A stretch of DNA of 64,000 nucleotides from Pseudomonas sp. PB120 (GCF_009761815.1 NZ_RWIN01000089.1:1-64000); one strand, 5' to 3'. Positions 13,705-22,857 are shown, counted from the first letter of the stretch. The notes: generated from the sequence alone by a model not told the origin. Made by a program: numbers and translations.

Positions 13705-13864
13705 TTTATGATTCCAGCCAGGGTGGACAAGAAAGACAGCCACCCCGAGTTTAGCTCTCCTGACGCCAAAGACCATACCCCGACATTGGTCGAGAGGACT
13801 GCCTGCGGTGGCAGCCTTAGGCGATGCGGGTCTATAGTCAGCGAACCTTATCGAGGATTGCACC

Positions 13865-14233
13865 ATGAGCGAGCACCCTGCCGATCGCCGCCGCTTCAAA
13901 CGTATAGCGTTCGATGCCAGAACCGAGCTGAGCCAGGGAGAGTTCATCTGGCCGGTGAAGTTGATTGACCTGTCGCTCAAGGGCTTACTGATTGAGAAGC
14001 CCGAGGCGTGGTCGGGGGATAAATCGAAGGATTTCTTCGTCGATATTCATCTGACCGATGAGATCGACATCACCATGGATGTGCACCTGACGCATGAAGA
14101 CCACGGTCAATTGGGCTTCGTCTGCCGCCACATCAGCCTGGAGTCCATCCAACGTTTGCGGCGCCTGATCGAGCTCAACCTGGGCGATGAGGCCGAGCTT
14201 GAGCGCGAATTGGGCGCACTGATGGAAGTCTGA
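13865..14233 (+). CDS. PilZ-domain c-di-GMP receptor
   Basis: A 122-residue single-domain PilZ protein. The cyclic-di-GMP-binding RxxxR lies in RRRFKR (residues 9-14) and the second motif DxSxxG in DLSLKG (about 37-42), so both binding elements are intact. It corresponds in position to the PilZ protein PA4608 of P. aeruginosa, whose ligand binding is established. It is transcribed away from cstA and converges on radA with only a 15-bp gap. It is a plausible effector of local c-di-GMP signalling, including MorA, but no direct link is shown. Confidence 0.92.
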   Translation: MSEHPADRRRFKRIAFDARTELSQGEFIWPVKLIDLSLKGLLIEKPEAWSGDKSKDFFVDIHLTDEIDITMDVHLTHEDHGQLGFVCRHISLESIQRLRRLIELNLGDEAELERELGALMEV

Positions 14234-14248
14234 AACCCAGCAGCTGGC

Positions 14249-15616
14249 TTATTCGAATAATGCGTCCAGGGCCTGTTCCAGACGTGTGACGGCAATAATC
14301 TGCAACCCCGGCGGCGCCTCTTTCGGTGCGTTGCCTTTGGGCACGATCGCACGTTTGAAGCCATGTTTGGCCGCCTCTTTCAAGCGTTCCTGGCCGCTCG
14401 GCACCGGGCGTACTTCACCCGACAGTCCAACCTCGCCGAACACCAGCAGATCATGGGGCAATGGCCGGTTGCGCAAACTGGACATCACCGCTGCCATCAG
14501 CGCCAGGTCAGAGGCTGTCTCCAGCACTTTCACGCCGCCCACCACGTTGAGGAACACGTCCTGGTCATGGGTCGGAATGCCGCCGTGGCGGTGCAACACG
14601 GCCAACAACATTGCCAATCGATTCTGGTCCAGCCCCAGCGTGACCCGACGCGGATTGGCCAGGTGACTGTCATCCACCAGCGCCTGAACTTCAACCAACA
14701 TGGGCCGTGTGCCTTCCCACGTCGCCATGACCACACTCCCCGGCACTTCTTCCTGGGCACGCGTGAGAAAAATCGCCGACGGGTTAGAGACTTCTTTCAA
14801 ACCCTTGTCGGTCATGCCGAACACGCCGAGTTCATTCACCGCGCCAAAGCGGTTTTTTACCGCGCGCAACAGACGCAAGCGCCCATCGGATTCACCCTCG
14901 AAATACAGCACGGTGTCGACCATGTGCTCGAGCACGCGCGGCCCGGCCAGCGCGCCTTCCTTGGTGACGTGGCCGACCAGGAAAATCGCCGTGCCGCTCT
15001 GCTTGGCATAGCGCACCAGCAGCGCGGCACTTTCACGCACCTGGGAAACGCCACCCGGTGCCGATTGCAACTGTTCGGTAAAAATGGTCTGGATCGAGTC
15101 GATCACCATCACCTTGGGCTTTTCGAGCCGGGCGGTGGCAATGATGGTTTCGATGCAGGTTTCGGTCATGACGCGCAGCTGGTCCTGCGGCAAGCCGAGA
15201 CGACGAGCGCGCATGGCCACTTGCTGCTGGGATTCTTCGCCCGTGACGTAGAGCGCCGGCATGCTCTTGGCCAGGTTGCACAGGGTTTGCAACAGAATGG
15301 TCGATTTTCCGATGCCAGGATCACCGCCGATCAGCACCACCGAGCCGTCCACCAAGCCGCCGCCCAGCACGCGATCAAGCTCGCTGGACGCCGTGGAGAA
15401 ACGCGGGATCTCTTCGACACTGACTTCGGCCAGGGTCTTGATTTGCGCCTGCTGGCCGGTCCAGCCGGTTCGCCCGGTCGGGGCCGCCGCCCCACCGCTC
15501 TCGACCATGGTTTCAGTCAAGGTGTTCCAGGCCCCGCACTCGCCGCATTGCCCGGCCCACTTGGGAAAAGTCGAACCGCACTCGGTGCAGCCATACATGC
15601 GCTTGGCCTTGGCCAT
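14249..15616 (-). CDS. radA: DNA repair protein RadA
   Basis: A 455-residue RecA-related ATPase that drives branch migration of recombination intermediates. It has a C4 zinc finger at the N-terminus (CTECG then CGECG), Walker A GGDPGIGKST, the RadA-specific KNRFG motif and a C-terminal Lon-like domain. The start at 15616 gives the usual MAKAKRMYGC opening; a reading five codons longer is unlikely. It converges on the PilZ gene. Confidence 0.97.
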   Translation of the reverse strand: MAKAKRMYGCTECGSTFPKWAGQCGECGAWNTLTETMVESGGAAAPTGRTGWTGQQAQIKTLAEVSVEEIPRFSTASSELDRVLGGGLVDGSVVLIGGDPGIGKSTILLQTLCNLAKSMPALYVTGEESQQQVAMRARRLGLPQDQLRVMTETCIETIIATARLEKPKVMVIDSIQTIFTEQLQSAPGGVSQVRESAALLVRYAKQSGTAIFLVGHVTKEGALAGPRVLEHMVDTVLYFEGESDGRLRLLRAVKNRFGAVNELGVFGMTDKGLKEVSNPSAIFLTRAQEEVPGSVVMATWEGTRPMLVEVQALVDDSHLANPRRVTLGLDQNRLAMLLAVLHRHGGIPTHDQDVFLNVVGGVKVLETASDLALMAAVMSSLRNRPLPHDLLVFGEVGLSGEVRPVPSGQERLKEAAKHGFKRAIVPKGNAPKEAPPGLQIIAVTRLEQALDALFE

Positions 15617-16215
15617 CGGAACTCCCGGCAAAAAACGCGATGATAACTCAGGAAAGCCCGCTCAGCGCGACGCTATGGGCTGCCGAATCCTGGGCAGCAA
15701 CTTTTGTGAATGAATAACATTATAAGATGCACGCAACGCATAACCACCTGTACAACTTCAAACAGTTTCAGCCAAACCAACCCCAACAACTATAAATAAA
15801 AGCTGTACAGGTCTTAAATAATTACAACGCCACTGTACAACCCACCAATAACATTGAGCCCGCAATATAAAAATCGAGTTCACTTTGAGGCAAGTCATAT
15901 TCTCAGTCATACCGCATCGACACCTTTACAAACTCCGAACATCAAAGTGAAACTTTATTCATGTCCAGCATATCCTGCGCCATTGGAAATCAATCAATTC
16001 TCAAATACGAACTGATAACCGGAACAAGCGCTCTCCTCCGAAATAATCCACTCTCCTGAACGGACAATGGCCATTGCAGTGACGACATTGTGTAAACTTT
16101 TCGCCCCTGACCCGGTCGATACCCCACAAGCGCTGCAAGCAGGTGTTGCGAGCAAGATGCATTTTGCTGACTTACACTGCGCTTACCAATCTCATCTGTA
16201 ACAAGGAAAAAACCT
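15617..16215. other. 599-bp AT-rich gene-free region
   Basis: No convincing gene on either strand. It is clearly richer in A/T than its surroundings, contains three CTGTACA sites, and must hold the radA and mscL promoters at its two ends. A small RNA or remnant of a lost gene is possible but not shown. Confidence 0.6.
15748..15840. promoter_or_regulatory. three CTGTACA repeats
   Basis: CTGTACAA (15748-15755), the perfect 8-bp palindrome CTGTACAG (15803-15810) and CTGTACAA (15833-15840) occur within 93 bp of AT-rich sequence, 130-225 bp upstream of radA. Such clustering suggests binding of a dimeric or cooperative regulator; the protein is unknown. Confidence 0.4.
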
Positions 16216-16635
16216 ATGGGCGTGCTTAATGAGTTCAAGGCCTTCGCGGTCAAAGGCAATGTGGTCGACATGGCCGTCGGTATCATCATCGGCGCCGCCT
16301 TCGGCAAGATCGTCACGTCTTTCGTGGGCGATGTCGTGATGCCACCCATCGGCCTGCTGATCGGCGGGGTGGACTTCAGTGACCTGGCCATTACGCTCAA
16401 GGCCGCCGAAGGCAACGCACCCGCTGTAGTATTGGCCTACGGCAAATTCATTCAGAGCATGATCGACTTCATCATCGTCGCCTTCGCGATCTTCATGGGC
16501 GTAAAAGCCATCAACCGCCTGAAGCGTGAAGAAGCCGTTGCCCCTACCTTGCCGCCGGTTCCCACCAAGGAAGAAGAGCTGCTGGGAGAGATCCGCGACC
16601 TGCTGAAGGCCCAGAACAATCGGCCTTCGCTTTAA
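16216..16635 (+). CDS. mscL: large-conductance mechanosensitive channel
   Basis: A 139-residue inner-membrane protein forming a pentameric channel that opens under membrane tension and releases solutes on osmotic downshock. The amphipathic N-terminal helix, the pore helix TM1 with the glycine-rich [17 protein letters not shown] pattern (about 18-34), TM2 (about 77-97) and the charged C-terminal bundle ([12 protein letters not shown]) are all present. AACAAGGAAAA precedes the ATG. Its terminator reaches into the stop codon of the convergent fpr gene. Confidence 0.98.
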   Translation: MGVLNEFKAFAVKGNVVDMAVGIIIGAAFGKIVTSFVGDVVMPPIGLLIGGVDFSDLAITLKAAEGNAPAVVLAYGKFIQSMIDFIIVAFAIFMGVKAINRLKREEAVAPTLPPVPTKEEELLGEIRDLLKAQNNRPSL

Positions 16636-16642
16636 GTGAATG

Positions 16643-16673
16643 AAAAAAGGCGCCCCTGAGGCGCCGTTTTTTT
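16643..16673. terminator. shared mscL/fpr terminator
   Basis: GGCGCC (16649-16654) and GGCGCC (16660-16665) form a stem with a CCTGA loop, flanked by six A on the left and seven T on the right, so it serves both converging genes. Confidence 0.88.
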
Positions 16674-17448
16674 ACCAGTAGTTTTCCACGGCCACTTGCG
16701 CCGGGCGGCGGCTGAGGCTCAAGTGCATGTTCCGCTGTTTAAGCAGCTGGCGTGTGTCGTCGATCATCTGCGGGTTTCCGCAGAGCATGACCCGCGAATG
16801 CTCGGCGGTCAGGGCCACGTCGGCTGCTCGTTCCAGCTCGCCATTCTCGATCAGCGTGGTAATTCGGCCATTCAAGGCGCCCGGATGATGTTCCCGCGTG
16901 ACAGTGGGAATGAATTGCAACTTGTGTGCGAATTCCGCCAGGTAATCGCGCTGCACCAGCCCCGCGATCAGCTCCTGGTAGGCCAGCTCCCGCGCTTCAC
17001 GCACGCTGTACACCAGAATGATCCGCTCGAATTTTTCCCAGACCTCGAAATCCTGCAGGATCGACAGAAACGGCGCCACGCCAGTGCCTGTGGATAACAG
17101 CCACAAATCACGCCCGTCGACAAAGCGGTCAAGCGTCAGGTACCCGAAGGCCTGGCGATCGACCAGCAACGTATCGCCAACTTCCAGTCGGCACAATTCA
17201 CTGGTGAATTCCCCACCTGGCACCACGATGGAAAAGAACTCGAGAAACTCGTCGTAGGGTGAGGACACCATGGAATAGGCACGCCACACCGTGCTGCCAT
17301 CAGCCTTAGTGACCCCCAGTCGGGCAAATTGGCCTGCGCGAAACCGAAAGCCCGGATCCCTTGTAGCCCGCAAGGTAAACAGGTTCGGGGTCAACGGTCG
17401 TACGTCGAGCAAGGTCTGACGAGTGAATTTTTCTGCGCTGGCGGTCAT
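16672..17448 (-). CDS. fpr: ferredoxin--NADP reductase
   Basis: A 258-residue flavoenzyme that moves electrons between NADPH and ferredoxin or flavodoxin. The FAD-binding motif RAYSM (about 56-60), the NADP-binding GTGVAPFLSIL segment and the aromatic C-terminal end ENYW are those of the bacterial subclass of FNR. It is monocistronic and diverges from the LuxR-solo gene across an AT-rich 324-bp gap. Confidence 0.95.
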   Translation of the reverse strand: MTASAEKFTRQTLLDVRPLTPNLFTLRATRDPGFRFRAGQFARLGVTKADGSTVWRAYSMVSSPYDEFLEFFSIVVPGGEFTSELCRLEVGDTLLVDRQAFGYLTLDRFVDGRDLWLLSTGTGVAPFLSILQDFEVWEKFERIILVYSVREARELAYQELIAGLVQRDYLAEFAHKLQFIPTVTREHHPGALNGRITTLIENGELERAADVALTAEHSRVMLCGNPQMIDDTRQLLKQRNMHLSLSRRPAQVAVENYW

Positions 17449-17772
17449 GGGGCGCTCCGTTCATCTGTGCTCCCAGTGTCCCGCAAAGCGCGCCAATTAA
17501 ACACGGATGAACTGTAGTGTCTTTGGTGTAAATACTCTATCTCTGGCAAACATAACCAACCAGTTAATACCAAGGTTGTTTTCGATAATATTAAAACTGA
17601 CATTCAAAAAAATGCATGAAAATCCGATATGTATTAGAACTTAATTATTGTTTTTATAAATTAATAACATCGAAATATTTCAGCGCTTTCGTACGAATCA
17701 TCCTACACTCGCAGCGTGCTGGATCTCGGATCCAATAGACACCCCCGCGCTAATTTACACATGGAGTCCCTT
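17449..17772. other. fpr / LuxR-solo divergent intergenic region
   Basis: A 324-bp AT-rich gap. It holds both promoters. An imperfect dyad AACCAACC...GGTTGTT lies near 17550-17576. No lux-box-like 20-bp dyad was recognised near the luxR start. Confidence 0.5.
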
Positions 17773-18492
17773 ATGGAGAGGTGGAAAGAATCACAGCTAA
17801 AACGCCTGTCGATGACGACGGACATTGAAACGGCCTATGAAATTTCACTCGGTTTTGCAAAAAACATCGGTTATAAATTTTTCGCCTTTTCAACAACTTG
17901 CCGAACACAGAACGGATCATTGAAAACTGTTCGTTTAAATAATTATCCGGTCGAATTCGAATCTGACTATGTAGAAAAACAGTCTCGCGACATTGATCCA
18001 GTAGTAGCACATTGCAATCAAACAACCATGCCCATCCTTTGGCAGGAAGAGCTTTTTTCCAGCTCTCCGTGGTTATGGGATGCACTCGAATACCAAGGGA
18101 TGCAGCACGGCTGGTCACAATCGGTGCACGACGAAAGCAGCGATCTGTGCAGCATTTTAAGCCTGGCCAGAAGCCATTGCCCGGTTTCCGCACTCGAGCT
18201 GTATGAAAACCTCGGTTATTCAATTTTCATGGGGCGGCATTTACACGATTTGATTGCGCCGACGTTGCCCCAGTTAGCCCCCAGGCCCCCTCCCCCTCAT
18301 TTGTCACAACGTGAAATCGATGTGCTGAAACTGGCGGCAGATGGCAAGACAGCGGGCGAGAGCGCGGTCATTCTCAACGTCACCGCCCGCACCATCAATT
18401 TCCATGTGCAGAAGGCAATCGAGAAATTCAGGGTCAACAACAAGCTTTCGGCCGTTATTGCAGCGGCGAAAGCAGGCTATTTCCCTGGCTGA
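17773..18492 (+). CDS. ppoR: LuxR-family solo regulator (PpoR-like)
   Basis: A 239-residue regulator with an N-terminal autoinducer-binding domain and a C-terminal LuxR helix-turn-helix (about 178-235, REIDVLKLAADGKT). No luxI synthase is nearby, so it is a solo. Against the usual ligand-pocket residues (TraR W57, Y61, D70, P71, W85), this protein has F62, Y66, D75, P76 and W90, so the first tryptophan is replaced by phenylalanine. Location between fpr and rlmG matches the P. putida PpoR locus as I recall it; PpoR binds 3-oxo-C6-HSL. The second of two nearby ATGs is chosen because GGAG precedes it by 7 nt. GC content is lower than in neighbours. Confidence 0.8.
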   Translation: MERWKESQLKRLSMTTDIETAYEISLGFAKNIGYKFFAFSTTCRTQNGSLKTVRLNNYPVEFESDYVEKQSRDIDPVVAHCNQTTMPILWQEELFSSSPWLWDALEYQGMQHGWSQSVHDESSDLCSILSLARSHCPVSALELYENLGYSIFMGRHLHDLIAPTLPQLAPRPPPPHLSQREIDVLKLAADGKTAGESAVILNVTARTINFHVQKAIEKFRVNNKLSAVIAAAKAGYFPG

Positions 18493-18655
18493 TCAAAAAA
18501 ACCTGCGAGTAATCCAAAAGAAAAAACCGTACCATTTGCGGTCTCTCCTGAGTGATGTTGTGTGAACCTTCACGGCGCAGTCCACTCAGCCGGTCCCGCC
18601 CGCAAAAATGCCTCTTGGCAGCGGGGCACCCGTTGATTACCAAGAGCCCCGCCCG

Positions 18656-19780
18656 ATGCCTTTGCTCGAAACACCCTTCGCCCGACTTGATCTGATCCGC
18701 CAGCCTGAACAGCAGAATGAACCGCTGCAAGCGTTTGACGCGGCAGACGAGTACTTGCTCAATCATCTGGCCGAACAGCAACCGAGCCCGGAAACCCGGG
18801 TGCTGGTGCTCAACGACAGCTTTGGCGCATTGGCCGCGAGCCTCTCGGGGAACGTTCGGGTGACCAGCAGTGGCGACTCTTTCCTGGCCTTCCAGGGACT
18901 GGAAAAGAATCTGATCCGTAACGGACTGGCGTTCGATGCGGTGCCGAGCGTGCCTGCCAGCGAAGCCTTCGTAGGCCCGTTCGACCGGGTACTGATTCGA
19001 GTCCCCAAAACACTGGCCCTGCTGGAAGAGCAATTGATCCGCCTGCAGGGTCATCTGGCCCCCGGCGCCCAGGTCATTGCCGCCGCGATGATCAAGCATT
19101 TGCCCCGTGCGGCAGGCGATTTGCTGGAGCGCTATATCGGTCCGGTACAAGCCTCACTGGCGGTGAAGAAAGCCCGGTTGCTAATAGCTTCCGTTGAAGT
19201 CAAGACGCCAGCCGTATCGCCTTACCCTTCGCGCTATCAGCTCGACGAACCTGCCATCGAACTGCTCAACCATGCCAATGTGTTCTGTCGAGAAGGCCTG
19301 GACATCGGAACGCGAGCGTTTCTACCGCACTTGCCGAAAAACCTGGGTGCCGCACGCGTCGCCGACCTGGGTTGCGGCAACGGCGTTCTGGCCATTGCCA
19401 GCGCCCTGCAAAACCCTGAGGCTCACTACACGCTGGTGGACGAATCATTCATGGCCGTGCAGTCGGCGGGTGAAAACTGGCGCGCGGCGCTGGGTGATCG
19501 CGACGTGATCCTGCGTGCCGGCGATGGCCTTGCGGGCCAGGAACCTCAGTCGCTGGATGTGGTGTTGTGCAACCCGCCGTTCCACCAGCAACAGGTGGTC
19601 GGCGACTTTCTCGCCTGGCGGATGTTCCAGCAAGCTCGCGAAGCGCTGGTGGTCGGCGGTGCGCTGTACATCGTCGGCAATCGCCATTTGGGTTATCACA
19701 GCAAGCTTGCGCGGTTGTTCCGTGGTGTCGAGCAAGTGGCGGCGACGCCGAAATTCGTGATTCTCAAAGCCCGTAAATAA
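18656..19780 (+). CDS. rlmG: 23S rRNA (guanine-1835-N2)-methyltransferase
   Basis: Methylates G1835 of 23S rRNA using S-adenosylmethionine. The 374-residue protein has a degenerate N-terminal methyltransferase-like half and a catalytic C-terminal half with the SAM loop VADLGCGNG (about 234-242) and the N2-guanine motif NPPFH (about 309-313). The ATG at 18656 gives the family-typical start MPLLETPFARLDLI; a start 16 codons earlier is less likely. It is followed by a stem-loop shared with the cio operon. Confidence 0.95.
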   Translation: MPLLETPFARLDLIRQPEQQNEPLQAFDAADEYLLNHLAEQQPSPETRVLVLNDSFGALAASLSGNVRVTSSGDSFLAFQGLEKNLIRNGLAFDAVPSVPASEAFVGPFDRVLIRVPKTLALLEEQLIRLQGHLAPGAQVIAAAMIKHLPRAAGDLLERYIGPVQASLAVKKARLLIASVEVKTPAVSPYPSRYQLDEPAIELLNHANVFCREGLDIGTRAFLPHLPKNLGAARVADLGCGNGVLAIASALQNPEAHYTLVDESFMAVQSAGENWRAALGDRDVILRAGDGLAGQEPQSLDVVLCNPPFHQQQVVGDFLAWRMFQQAREALVVGGALYIVGNRHLGYHSKLARLFRGVEQVAATPKFVILKARK

Positions 19781-19785
19781 CCGGC

Positions 19786-19812
19786 AAAAAAAACCCTCCG
19801 TCAGGAGGGTTT
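19786..19812 (-). terminator. terminator of the cio operon (also end of rlmG)
   Basis: The stem AAACCCTCC (19791-19799) / GGAGGGTTT (19804-19812) has a GTCA loop. The U tract is on the minus-strand side, so it mainly ends the cioAB operon, with weak use by rlmG. Confidence 0.85.
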
Positions 19813-19854
19813 CAAAGCCGTGCCATTCGGCAACGGGATGGGATCAGACATGCA

Positions 19855-20025
19855 TCAGTGGGTCGTCAAACCCGCGGCATTCATGAACAGGCGCATCAGG
19901 CTCGCAGCGATGAACAGCGCCACAACGCTGCCAGCCCAGATCATCGCCAGCCAGCCGAGCCGCTGCCACAGCGGCTTTTTCTCTGCGGCTTCGATTTCCT
20001 GCAAGGTAGGTTTGCCAGCCATCAT
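19855..20025 (-). CDS. DUF2474 small membrane protein of the bd oxidase operon
   Basis: A 56-residue protein (or 55 if the second of two adjacent ATGs is used), with a cytoplasmic N-terminus and one transmembrane helix (about 23-45). It ends the cioAB operon, 11 bp after cioB, with AGAGGAGA as ribosome site. Such small proteins occupy the place of CydX, which stabilises bd oxidases in E. coli; a similar role is inferred here. A long upstream extension of the reading frame is a shadow of cioB. Confidence 0.88.
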   Translation of the reverse strand: MMAGKPTLQEIEAAEKKPLWQRLGWLAMIWAGSVVALFIAASLMRLFMNAAGLTTH

Positions 20026-20036
20026 CGCAATCTCCT

Positions 20037-21044
20037 CTAGTGGTAGCCGTCTTCGTGGGTCACCTTGCCGCGGAACACGTAGTAGCTCCAGAAGGTGTAA
20101 CCCAGGATGAACGGGATGATGAACAGTGTGCCCACGAGCATGAAGCCTTGGCTTTGCGGCGGTGCGGCGGCGTCCCAGATCGAGATCGATGGCGGCACGA
20201 TGTTTGGCCACAGGCTGATCCCCAGGCCGCTGTAGCCGAGGAAAATCAATACCAGCGTCAGCAGAAATGGCGTGTAGTGCGCATTGCGAGCCACCGCGCG
20301 GATCAGGCCGTACATGGTCACCAGTACCAGGATCGGCACCGGCAAGAACCAGAACAGGTTCGGCAGGGTAAACCAGCGTGCCGCGATCTCGGCATGGGCC
20401 AGCGGCGTCCAGAGGCTGACGATACCGATCACCGCCAGCACCACAAAGGCCAGCGGCCGTGCCAGGTTGTGCATCTGCTCTTGCAGCTTACCCTCGGTTT
20501 TCATGATCAGCCATGTGCAGCCGAGCAGCGCATAAGCCACCACCAGCGCGAGACCGCAGAAGAGGGTGAATGGCGTCAGCCAATCCAGTGAACCACCGGC
20601 AAACTGACGGTTGACGACCGGCAGTCCATCGATGAACGCGCCGAGTGCAACGCCCTGGAAGAACGTCGCAGCGACCGAGCCACCGATAAACGCCTTGTCC
20701 CACAGGTGACGCTTATCGTCCCTGGCCTTGAAGCGGAACTCGAACGCCACACCGCGGAAAATCAGGCCGATCAGCATGAAAATCAGTGGCAGGTACAACG
20801 CCGAGAGCACCACGGAATAGGCCAGTGGAAAGGCCCCGAACAACGCGGCGCCCCCCAGTACCAGCCAGGTTTCGTTACCGTCCCAGACCGGCGCGACGGT
20901 GTTCATCATCACGTCACGGTCGGTCTTGCCCGGGATGAACGGGAAGAGAATCCCGATGCCCAGGTCGAAACCGTCCATGACCACGTACATCATGATGCCG
21001 AAGATGATGATCACGGCCCAGATCAGCGGAAGATCAATACCCAT
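20037..21044 (-). CDS. cioB: cyanide-insensitive bd-type quinol oxidase subunit II
   Basis: A 335-residue polytopic subunit (CydB family) that stabilises the heme-bearing subunit I in the cytoplasmic membrane. The family N-terminus MGIDLPLIWAVIIIFG followed by DGFDLGIG, and the WDGNETWLVLGG motif (about 54-65), are clear. It starts 3 bp after cioA and is followed by the DUF2474 gene, forming a three-gene operon. Confidence 0.95.
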   Translation of the reverse strand: MGIDLPLIWAVIIIFGIMMYVVMDGFDLGIGILFPFIPGKTDRDVMMNTVAPVWDGNETWLVLGGAALFGAFPLAYSVVLSALYLPLIFMLIGLIFRGVAFEFRFKARDDKRHLWDKAFIGGSVAATFFQGVALGAFIDGLPVVNRQFAGGSLDWLTPFTLFCGLALVVAYALLGCTWLIMKTEGKLQEQMHNLARPLAFVVLAVIGIVSLWTPLAHAEIAARWFTLPNLFWFLPVPILVLVTMYGLIRAVARNAHYTPFLLTLVLIFLGYSGLGISLWPNIVPPSISIWDAAAPPQSQGFMLVGTLFIIPFILGYTFWSYYVFRGKVTHEDGYH

Positions 21045-21047
21045 GAC

Positions 21048-22490
21048 TCAAATCTCCTTGGTCAGGCTGGGGCTGTGGTCAGCGTCGGCACCATCATCGT
21101 CAGCCGCGGACAGTGGACGGGCCGGCGTGCGTTTCTGGCCAGGACCACCGTCGTTGGTTTCCTTGCCTTCGTCGATCTTCGGCCCTTTGCGCACCAGACG
21201 CATCATGTAGCCCAGACCGGCACCGAACAGCGCGAAATAGACCACGACGAACAGGACCAACGTGATGCTCATCTGCATGAAGCTGTGATTGGAGGAGGCA
21301 TCCGCCGTGCGCATCAGCCCATAGACCACCCAAGGCTGACGACCGATTTCAGTGGTGAACCAACCGGCGAGAATCGCGATCAGGCCGGACGGCCCCATCC
21401 ACAACGCCAGGTACAGGAACGGCCGCGAGGTATACAGCGTGTCACGCTTGCGCAGCCACAGGCTCCACAGGCCGGTGAAGATCATCAGGAAACCCAGGCC
21501 AACCATGACCCGGAACGACCAGAACACGATGGTCGAGTTTGGCCGGTCTTCAGGCGGGAACTCCTTGAGCGCCGGCACTTGCTTGTCCAGCGAATGCGTC
21601 AGGATCAGGCTGCCCAGGTACGGGATCTCAACCGCGAATTTGGTCTTTTCGGCTTTCATGTCAGGCCAGCCGAAGAGAATCAGCGGGGTCGGTTCATCAC
21701 CGATGTTTTCCCAGTGCCCTTCGATTGCGGCGATTTTCGCCGGTTGGTGTTCCAGCGTGTTGAGGCCATGGAAGTCACCGATTACAGCCTGAATCGGCGC
21801 CACGATCAAAGCCATCCACATGGCCATCGATAGCATTTTGCGGATCGCCGGGTTGTCTTTGCCGCGCAGCAAATGCCAGGCCGCGGAGGAACCGACGAAA
21901 AAGGCCGTGGCCACAAACGCCGCCGTGGCCATGTGCATCAGGCGATACGGGAACGAGGGGTTGAAGATAATTGCCAGCCAATCGGTGGGTATGACCTGAC
22001 CGTTAACAATTTCGAAGCCCTGCGGGGTCTGCATCCAGCTGTTGGAGGCGAGAATCCAGAAGGTCGAAATCAACGTGCCGATGGCGACCATGACCGTGGC
22101 GAAGAAGTGCAGCTTGCGTCCGACCTTGTTCCAGCCGAACAGCATGACGCCAAGGAAACCGGCCTCGAGGAAGAAGGCTGTGAGCACTTCATAGGTCAGC
22201 AACGGGCCGGTGACCGAACCGGCAAAGTCAGAGAAGCGGCTCCAGTTGGTTCCGAATTGATAGGCCATGACCAGCCCGGAGACCACACCCATGCCGAAGT
22301 TGACGGCAAAGATCTTCGACCAGAAGTGATACAGGTCGCGGTAAGTGTCGTTATGGGTTTTCAGCCACAAGCCTTCGAGCACCGCCAGGTAACTCGCCAG
22401 GCCAATGGTGATGGCCGGGAACAGAATGTGGAATGAGATGGTGAACGCGAACTGGATTCGGGCGAGATCAAGCGCCTCCAAACCGAACAT
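21048..22490 (-). CDS. cioA: cyanide-insensitive bd-type quinol oxidase subunit I
   Basis: The 480-residue heme subunit of a bd-type terminal oxidase that takes electrons from quinol to oxygen. H21 (in TISFHILFPA) corresponds to the E. coli heme b595 ligand; the GRQPW motif is present. The Q-loop is short, as in the CIO branch, which is relatively cyanide-tolerant. The start at 22490 is set by GAGGAAGAC ahead and by the family opening MFGLEALDLARIQFAF; 58 extra upstream codons are not conserved in character. A perfect ANR/FNR box lies 160-175 bp upstream, and in P. aeruginosa ANR is known to repress cioAB. Confidence 0.95.
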   Translation of the reverse strand: MFGLEALDLARIQFAFTISFHILFPAITIGLASYLAVLEGLWLKTHNDTYRDLYHFWSKIFAVNFGMGVVSGLVMAYQFGTNWSRFSDFAGSVTGPLLTYEVLTAFFLEAGFLGVMLFGWNKVGRKLHFFATVMVAIGTLISTFWILASNSWMQTPQGFEIVNGQVIPTDWLAIIFNPSFPYRLMHMATAAFVATAFFVGSSAAWHLLRGKDNPAIRKMLSMAMWMALIVAPIQAVIGDFHGLNTLEHQPAKIAAIEGHWENIGDEPTPLILFGWPDMKAEKTKFAVEIPYLGSLILTHSLDKQVPALKEFPPEDRPNSTIVFWSFRVMVGLGFLMIFTGLWSLWLRKRDTLYTSRPFLYLALWMGPSGLIAILAGWFTTEIGRQPWVVYGLMRTADASSNHSFMQMSITLVLFVVVYFALFGAGLGYMMRLVRKGPKIDEGKETNDGGPGQKRTPARPLSAADDDGADADHSPSLTKEI

Positions 22491-22650
22491 ATGTCTTCCT
22501 CTGTCAGGTAAAACCGGCTGAAGGCTTGCGGCCTGCACCCACTGCCCCCACGGATATGGAGTGTGGCGAATTTGGATTCGTTCTTTTTTTACCAACATCA
22601 CAACGTAGGGAGTCTGGCCAACTGGCCGCCGAATCAATTCCAGGAAGGTT

Positions 22651-22664
22651 TTGATCTGGATCAA
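22651..22664. promoter_or_regulatory. ANR/FNR box upstream of cioA
   Basis: TTGAT-CTGG-ATCAA matches the FNR/ANR consensus TTGAT-N4-ATCAA at all ten defined positions. Its centre is about 167 bp upstream of the cioA ATG, so it fits oxygen control of the oxidase operon. The MFS gene on the other side is over 300 bp away beyond a REPIN. Confidence 0.82.
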
Positions 22665-22767
22665 GCATGGGTAAAAGAGTAGTCCGCTTTTTGACGATGG
22701 ACGGTGTGGTCTTTTGCCGCGTGACAGGTTGCCTCATAGGCCCGGGCAATCCTTCGCAACACTTTCC

Positions 22768-22857
22768 CTGTGGGAGTGAGCCTGCTCGCGATGGGGTGTC
22801 AGGTGAGATTGGTTTCGACAGTTACGACGCCATCGCGAGCAGGCTCGCTCCTACAGG
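22768..22857. repeat. REPIN
   Basis: CTGTGGGAGTGAGCCTGCTC at 22768-22787 faces an inverted copy ending CTCGCTCCTACAGG at 22857. It separates the cio promoter from the MFS gene. Confidence 0.85.

Noticed and set aside
15748..15840. CTGTACA sites as LexA boxes
   Set aside because: LexA needs CTGT-N8-ACAG; the spacing here is N0-type (CTGTACAG) or N10, so it does not fit.
17449..17772. lux box for the LuxR solo
   Set aside because: No 18-20-bp dyad of the lux-box type was found; only a weak AACC/GGTT dyad.
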